Assembly: GCA_007128045.1 (NCBI GenBank)
Contig: SKYG01000210.1
Span: forward strand, 1 to 11,669
Source: Bacteroidales bacterium
GTDB taxonomy: Bacteria; Bacteroidota; Bacteroidia; Bacteroidales; UBA7960
Reading direction: 5' to 3'
Length of the DNA: 11,669 nucleotides
Shown here: one piece after another, positions 8,251 to 11,669 of the stretch
How the letters are laid out: the number at the start of each line of letters is the position of its first letter
Position numbering within the stretch: position 1 is the stretch's first letter
Notes under the pieces: model-generated
The model's input: the letters and a program-made list of their open reading frames with translations, nothing else
Databases searched by the model: none
Told to the model about the DNA's origin: nothing
Position numbers and translations under genes: made by a program

Positions 8251-8297
8251 AACAATCAGTAACTCATCAGATCAACTTTGTTTACTGATTGTTTTTT
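8251..8297 (+). terminator. Rho-independent terminator of the 445-aa oxidoreductase gene
   Basis: A perfect 12-bp inverted repeat, AACAATCAGTAA at 8251-8262 and TTACTGATTGTT at 8282-8293, encloses a 19-nt loop and runs into six T residues (8292-8297). It starts 24 nt after the stop codon at 8227. The right arm is also the last codons (Asn-Asn-Gln-stop) of the convergent transporter gene. On the minus strand the hairpin is not followed by a T-run, so it should terminate only rightward transcripts. Confidence 0.85.
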
Positions 8298-9898
8298 GTC
8301 CATAATGCATCCATCTCCTCCAATGTCTTGCCCTTGGTTTCAGGTACCATTTTCCATATAAACAAGGCGGCCAGCAAGCCCATGAGGCCATAAATCCAAT
8401 ACGAGAATCCCTGGTTGAACATGCTGGTCAGCCAGGTATTGTCGTTCATAATGGGGAATGTCCATGAAATGACCAGGTTGGCAATCCATTGTGCAGCCAC
8501 CGCAATCGACATGGCCCCACGAATGTTGTTCGGGAATATTTCCGAAAGCAATACCCAGGCCACTGGTCCCCAGGAGACAGCAAACGCAGCCGTATAGGTT
8601 AGCATAAAGATCAGGGCACCAACGCCTAAACGTTCGAAATAAAATGACATACCAAGCATAAACATGCTGACGGCCATGCCCAAAGCGCCAATGATCATGA
8701 GTGGTTTACGGCCAAAGCGGTCGACCGTCAGAATGGCAACCACTGTGAACGTCAGGTTGACAGCACCCACGATGATGGTTTGCAACAGAGAGGTATCGGT
8801 GCCACTTCCCATGCTCCTGAAAATCTCAGGGGCATAATACAACACCACATTAATGCCAACAAATTGCTGAAAGACAGAAATTAGAATACCGATAATGATC
8901 ACCAGGCCACCATATGACAACCAGGGAGCAGATTTTTGCTGTAAGGTAGCTTTGATTTCTTCGATAACAACGGCTGCTCTTAACTTGCCGGATAGTTTTA
9001 CCAGGATGGAGTGGGCTTCTTCCGGTCTGCCTTTCATGACTAGAAATCTGGGTGTTTCCGGGACAAAGAGCAATAAAACGAAGAACAACGCCGCAGGAAT
9101 GGTTTCTGAAGCGAACATCCAGCGCCAGCCTGTTTCCACCAGCCACTGGTCATCTCCCTGTCGGGCGATAAAATAATTCACAAAATACACCACCAGCATC
9201 CCGAAGATAATGGCAAACTGGTTCCAGGAGACGAGCCTTCCGCGCATGTTTGCCGGAGCAATTTCCGCAATATACATCGGCGACAACATGGAAGCCATGC
9301 CCACCCCTATTCCTCCAATTACTCTGAACACGATAAAGGCATTGATCACCTCTAACCCCATAAAGTTCATCCGTTCCGGGATAGCAGACCCAATGGCCGA
9401 CAGTGCAAACAACATAGCTGCAATCAACAATCCGTTCTTTCGTCCAATAGTCTGACTGACAAAACCGGCAAGTGACCCGCCAATGATGCATCCTACAAGC
9501 GCACTCGCAATGGTAAACCCTTTCAGCGAATTGGCGATACGTTCCGTCATAACCAAGGGTTGATTCAGGAACGAAAAGCCCAGTACTAATAATAGTATGC
9601 TAAGCAATGTCGCAGAAAGGAGATACCCCTTCTTCTTCCCGAACAGTTTTAACATCTGCCCTGAAATTGCCAGGCCTATAATCATGATCACGACAGATAC
9701 CGAAATCCGGAACTGCTGAATTACAGCAGCAGCCTTTGAAGCATCTGCCTGCAAGCTATCAATAAAGAACGCCTGAAGTGATCCCACCGCCCCGGAAATT
9801 ACAGCGGTATCATACCCAAATAACAAGCCTCCTAATGTCGCAACAAGCGTAATCCCTAACACATAGCCTTTACGCCCCTGATCGTTGGTTGGTTTCAT
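8282..9898 (-). CDS. xylE: D-xylose:H+ symporter, XylE-type MFS sugar porter with an extra membrane hairpin
   Basis: This inner-membrane sugar porter matches E. coli XylE (491 residues, from memory) closely along most of its 538 residues. Diagnostic stretches include LFGYDTAVISG, PMYIAEIAPANMRGR, FQQFVGINVVLYYAPE, PVAWVLLSEIFPN and VPETKGKTLEEM. Residues that bind xylose or couple protons in XylE are all present: Asp30 (XylE Asp27), Arg192 (Arg133), Gln227 (Gln168), Gln344, Gln345 and Asn350 (288, 289, 294), Trp448 (392), Gln470 and Trp471 (415, 416). Xylose is therefore the best substrate prediction. The oddity is about 66 additional residues between TM1 and TM2 (about 50-120), which contain two further hydrophobic segments. 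The frame is intact through this stretch. The gene lies 261 bp downstream of xylA on the same strand, and the gap is filled with repeats. The start at 9898 fits the usual short hydrophilic N-terminus. Confidence 0.95.
   Translation of the reverse strand: MKPTNDQGRKGYVLGITLVATLGGLLFGYDTAVISGAVGSLQAFFIDSLQADASKAAAVIQQFRISVSVVIMIIGLAISGQMLKLFGKKKGYLLSATLLSILLLVLGFSFLNQPLVMTERIANSLKGFTIASALVGCIIGGSLAGFVSQTIGRKNGLLIAAMLFALSAIGSAIPERMNFMGLEVINAFIVFRVIGGIGVGMASMLSPMYIAEIAPANMRGRLVSWNQFAIIFGMLVVYFVNYFIARQGDDQWLVETGWRWMFASETIPAALFFVLLLFVPETPRFLVMKGRPEEAHSILVKLSGKLRAAVVIEEIKATLQQKSAPWLSYGGLVIIIGILISVFQQFVGINVVLYYAPEIFRSMGSGTDTSLLQTIIVGAVNLTFTVVAILTVDRFGRKPLMIIGALGMAVSMFMLGMSFYFERLGVGALIFMLTYTAAFAVSWGPVAWVLLSEIFPNNIRGAMSIAVAAQWIANLVISWTFPIMNDNTWLTSMFNQGFSYWIYGLMGLLAALFIWKMVPETKGKTLEEMDALWTKNNQ
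9540..9751 (-). other. XylE insertion encoding an extra transmembrane pair
   Basis: Codons about 50-120 of the transporter add two hydrophobic segments, at about 65-83 and 91-111, joined by KLFGKKKG. This resembles the TM2-loop-TM3 unit that follows, in which the loop reads QTIGRKNG (149-156) after the CIIGGSLAG segment (137-145). The pattern suggests a 14-helix transporter made by partial internal duplication. An even number of added helices would keep the topology of the rest. The resemblance was judged by eye. Confidence 0.6.
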
Positions 9899-9910
9899 AA
9901 GTCGATAATT

Positions 9911-9938
9911 GGTTTAAGGTTTAAAGTTGAAGGTTTAA
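9911..9938. repeat. GGTTTAA heptamer array just upstream of xylE
   Basis: Four 7-bp units read GGTTTAA, GGTTTAA, AGTTGAA and GGTTTAA. The array ends 12 bp from the xylE ATG at 9898, where a minus-strand 5' leader would be, and there would read as TTAAACC units. No Shine-Dalgarno sequence lies between array and start codon. Confidence 0.85.
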
Positions 9939-9960
9939 CAATGTAACTCACAACTAATTT

Positions 9961-10009
9961 GTTCACTGTTTACTGTTTACTTTTCACTGTTTACTGTTTA
10001 CTGTTTACT
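9961..10009. repeat. GTTTACT heptamer array, seven copies
   Basis: Seven consecutive 7-bp units are present. Five are exactly GTTTACT; the first is GTTCACT and the fourth TTTCACT. The array lies in the xylA-xylE gap and contains no gene. Its unit differs from the GGTTTAA and GTGAATT arrays in sequence but not in length. Confidence 0.93.
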
Positions 10010-10069
10010 GTTATATAACATCATCATTTCCGGCATGTTATTCTGCCTATGGGCTTTTGTTGACCCCGA

Positions 10070-10098
10070 TTCATGGGCGTATGGTATACGCCCCTGAA
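10070..10098. repeat. GGGCGTAT palindrome between xylA and xylE
   Basis: GGGCGTAT (10075-10082) and ATACGCCC (10086-10093) form a perfect 8-bp stem around a 3-nt loop. Beyond one mismatch, TTCA (10070-10073) pairs with TGAA (10095-10098). Neither strand shows a T-run after the hairpin, so it is a poor intrinsic terminator. It resembles the interspersed palindromes with GGGCGTAT-type arms found in many bacterial genomes. In an xylA-xylE transcript it could stabilise the upstream message or reduce downstream expression. Confidence 0.75.
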
Positions 10099-10104
10099 AA
10101 ATTC

Positions 10105-10152
10105 AAATCAACGAATCAACAGATCAACAGATCAACAAATCAACTAATGAAC
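10105..10152. repeat. NNATCAAC octamer array beside the xylA stop codon
   Basis: Six 8-bp units read AAATCAAC, GAATCAAC, AGATCAAC, AGATCAAC, AAATCAAC and the degenerate TAATGAAC. The array ends 7 bp before the xylA stop codon (10160-10162) and would lie in the 3' untranslated part of the xylA message, reading GTTGATNN there. It is the only array in the window with an 8-bp unit. Confidence 0.9.
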
Positions 10153-10159
10153 TGTTTAA

Positions 10160-11479
10160 CTACCTGATATACTGGTTTAAAATGGCTTCGTACAACTCTT
10201 GTTTGCCGCTGATCTGTTTGGGTTCACCCTGTTCGATGGCGATCTTGCGCATATCTTCCAGACTTAGTTTCCCTTGCTCAAATGCCGCCCCATGGCCAGT
10301 ATCGAAAGAAGCATACCTGTCTGCACGCATTTTCTTATAAGGAGATTTTTCCATCACCTCATACGCAATCTCAAATGCCCTGGCAAAGACGTCCATGCCA
10401 GCTATGTGCGCGATGAACATGTCTTCCAGATCGGTGGAGTTTCTCCGGGTCTTAGCATCGAAGTTGATTCCGCCGGTTGTAAAACCACCTTCCTCTATGA
10501 TCACCAGCATGGCTTCCACCAGCTCGTACACGTTGATGGGAAACTGATCGGTATCCCATCCGTTCTGATAGTCGCCACGGTTGGCATCGATACTGCCAAA
10601 GAGCCCGGCATCGGAGGCAACCTGTAACTCATGCTGGAAGGTATGACCTGCCAGGGTGGCGTGGTTGACCTCAATATTTAATTTAAAGTCACCAGCCAGT
10701 CCGTATTTGTTCAAAAACCCGATGATGGTCGCCGTATCATAGTCATACTGATGCTTGGTAGGCTCCATGGGCTTGGGTTCAATCAGGAAGGTGCCTTTGA
10801 AGCCTTGCTTGCGGGCATAGTCCTTTGCCATATGAAGGAATTGCGCCATATGCTCAATTTCCCTTTTCATGTTGGTGTTAAGTAATGAACTGTATCCTTC
10901 CCGTCCACCCCAGAACACATAATTTTGTCCGCCCAGGGCGATGGTCGCATCCAGTGCGTTCTTCACCTGGGTAGCGGCAAAGGGTAGTACGTTGAAATCA
11001 GGATTGGTGGCAGCACCATTCATATAACGGGGATGTGAAAACAGGTTGGCAGTCCCCCATAGCAGTTTAACCCCTGTAGCCTCTTGCTTTTCTTTGGCAT
11101 AGTCTACCATGATCTGAAGTCGTTTTTCCGACTCTGCGATGCTGGAGCCCTCATCAACCAGGTCGAAATCATGAAAGCAATAGAAGGGAATGCCCAGTTT
11201 GGTGATAAACTCAAATGCAGCATCCATTTTTTGTCTGGCCCTGACCATGGGGTCAGCGTCTTTATCCCAGGGAAATTCTATGGTTCCCGGGCCAAAAGGA
11301 TCACCACCAGTGCCACAGAAGCTGTGCCAATACGCTACTGCAAAGCGCAAATGGTCTTTCATGCTTTTTCCGGCGATGACCTTTTCGGCGTCGTAAAACT
11401 TAAATGAAAGCGGATTGTCTGAATCACGTCCTTCGAATTTGATTGTGTCGATTCCTTTGAAAAATTCTGTGTTTGTCAT
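10160..11479 (-). CDS. xylA: Xylose isomerase
   Basis: XylA is a cytoplasmic TIM-barrel enzyme that interconverts D-xylose and D-xylulose using two divalent metal ions. The 439 residues align with E. coli XylA (440) almost without gaps, at an offset of two. Catalytic and metal residues are present: FYCFHDFD with His103 and Asp106, IEPKP with Glu234 and Lys236, NIEVNH with Glu270 and His273, DANRGD with Asp298, WDTDQF with Asp309 and Asp311, and FDAK with Asp341. Nothing is truncated. The ATG at 11479 begins MTNTEFFKGI, a normal start for the family, and no Shine-Dalgarno sequence is seen. A nine-copy heptamer array begins 10 bp upstream of it. The transporter xylE lies downstream on the same strand, consistent with a xylose operon. 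Xylulokinase (xylB) and a regulator are not in the window and could lie beyond its right edge. Confidence 0.98.
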   Translation of the reverse strand: MTNTEFFKGIDTIKFEGRDSDNPLSFKFYDAEKVIAGKSMKDHLRFAVAYWHSFCGTGGDPFGPGTIEFPWDKDADPMVRARQKMDAAFEFITKLGIPFYCFHDFDLVDEGSSIAESEKRLQIMVDYAKEKQEATGVKLLWGTANLFSHPRYMNGAATNPDFNVLPFAATQVKNALDATIALGGQNYVFWGGREGYSSLLNTNMKREIEHMAQFLHMAKDYARKQGFKGTFLIEPKPMEPTKHQYDYDTATIIGFLNKYGLAGDFKLNIEVNHATLAGHTFQHELQVASDAGLFGSIDANRGDYQNGWDTDQFPINVYELVEAMLVIIEEGGFTTGGINFDAKTRRNSTDLEDMFIAHIAGMDVFARAFEIAYEVMEKSPYKKMRADRYASFDTGHGAAFEQGKLSLEDMRKIAIEQGEPKQISGKQELYEAILNQYIR

Positions 11480-11489
11480 AGGGTAAGTT

Positions 11490-11552
11490 GTGAATTGTGA
11501 ATTGTGAATTGTGAATTGTGAATTGTGAATTGTGAATTGTGAATTGTGAATT
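11490..11552. repeat. GTGAATT heptamer array, nine perfect copies, in the xylA leader
   Basis: Nine uninterrupted identical copies of GTGAATT occupy 63 bp, starting 10 bp upstream of the xylA ATG. In the xylA leader RNA they would read as AAUUCAC units. The other arrays in the window contain substituted units, so this one looks the youngest or the most actively maintained. Slipped-strand change in copy number would move upstream promoter elements by 7 bp per unit without altering the protein. Confidence 0.97.
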
Positions 11553-11555
11553 GTT

Positions 11556-11669
11556 GGTTCATAGCACCCGTCATCTCGAACGAAGTGAGGAGATCCCCTA
11601 TAGACCGAGGATACCGGGTTGCGGGTTACGTGGTTGTAGGTTCATAGCACCCGTCATCTCGAACGAAGT
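11556..11669. repeat. 83-bp direct repeat with hairpin core (Bacteroidota GTCATCTCGAACGAAGTGAG type), cut by window end
   Basis: A 31-bp sequence starting GGTTCATAGCACCCGTC is identical at 11556-11586 and 11639-11669, a period of 83 bp; the second copy runs off the window. Its core contains ATCTC (11573-11577) and GAGAT (11590-11594), which can form a 5-bp stem around a 12-nt loop. I recall close variants of this core as interspersed repeats in Bacteroidota genomes. Between the copies, GGTT recurs at 11617, 11624, 11632 and 11639, again about every 7 bp. No gene is seen in this stretch. Confidence 0.85.

Noticed and set aside
9540..9751. XylE insertion as a frameshift or assembly artefact
   Set aside because: The frame is intact, the inserted residues form two sensible hydrophobic helices with a charged loop, and conserved positions resume in register after it.
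9899..10159. Small RNA or riboswitch in the xylA-xylE gap
   Set aside because: The gap is accounted for by three tandem arrays and one palindrome, and no known riboswitch core or promoter-terminator pair was recognised.
11556..11669. Possible CRISPR: 31-bp repeat, 52-bp gap, repeat
   Set aside because: Only two copies are visible, and the gap contains the second arm of the hairpin and GGTT-rich simple sequence instead of a unique spacer. The core resembles a dispersed Bacteroidota repeat and no cas gene is present. The cut at the window end prevents full exclusion.

Overview
The window looks like an accessory sugar-utilisation region of a member of the Bacteroidota, probably Bacteroidia. Three things point there. 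It has a single-polypeptide hybrid two-component regulator with a periplasmic propeller, two Tat-exported Gfo/Idh/MocA oxidoreductases, and AT-rich leaders without Shine-Dalgarno sequences but with TAnnTTTG-like promoter boxes. No rRNA, tRNA, CRISPR array, transposase gene or phage gene was seen.

Layout from left to right. Positions 160-4239 (+) encode the hybrid two-component system (HTCS) sensor/regulator. A minus-strand group follows: an ApbE-like protein (6746-5802) overlaps a Tat-signal Gfo/Idh/MocA oxidoreductase (5818-4568), and a 76-residue two-helix membrane protein (4503-4273) lies downstream. A 143-bp divergent promoter region separates this group from a second Tat-signal Gfo/Idh/MocA oxidoreductase (6890-8227, +). 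That gene ends in a strong hairpin terminator whose right arm is also the last codons of the convergent transporter gene. The transporter (9898-8282, -) is a close XylE homologue, and xylose isomerase XylA (11479-10160, -) lies upstream of it in the same direction.

How the genes fit together: XylE imports D-xylose and XylA converts it to D-xylulose. The kinase XylB is not in the window and may lie beyond the right edge. The exported oxidoreductases probably act on sugars or glycosides in the periplasm. The HTCS would sense an oligosaccharide and switch on a polysaccharide-utilisation operon, but no susC/susD pair is visible, so its target is unknown.

The most unusual content is non-coding. 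From 9.9 kb to the right edge, every gap around xylE and xylA is packed with 7- or 8-bp tandem repeats of different sequence, plus a palindrome and a hairpin-containing direct repeat. Two of the arrays sit 10 and 12 nt upstream of the xylA and xylE start codons. Other points of interest are an extra transmembrane hairpin in XylE and substituted active-site positions in the ApbE-like protein.
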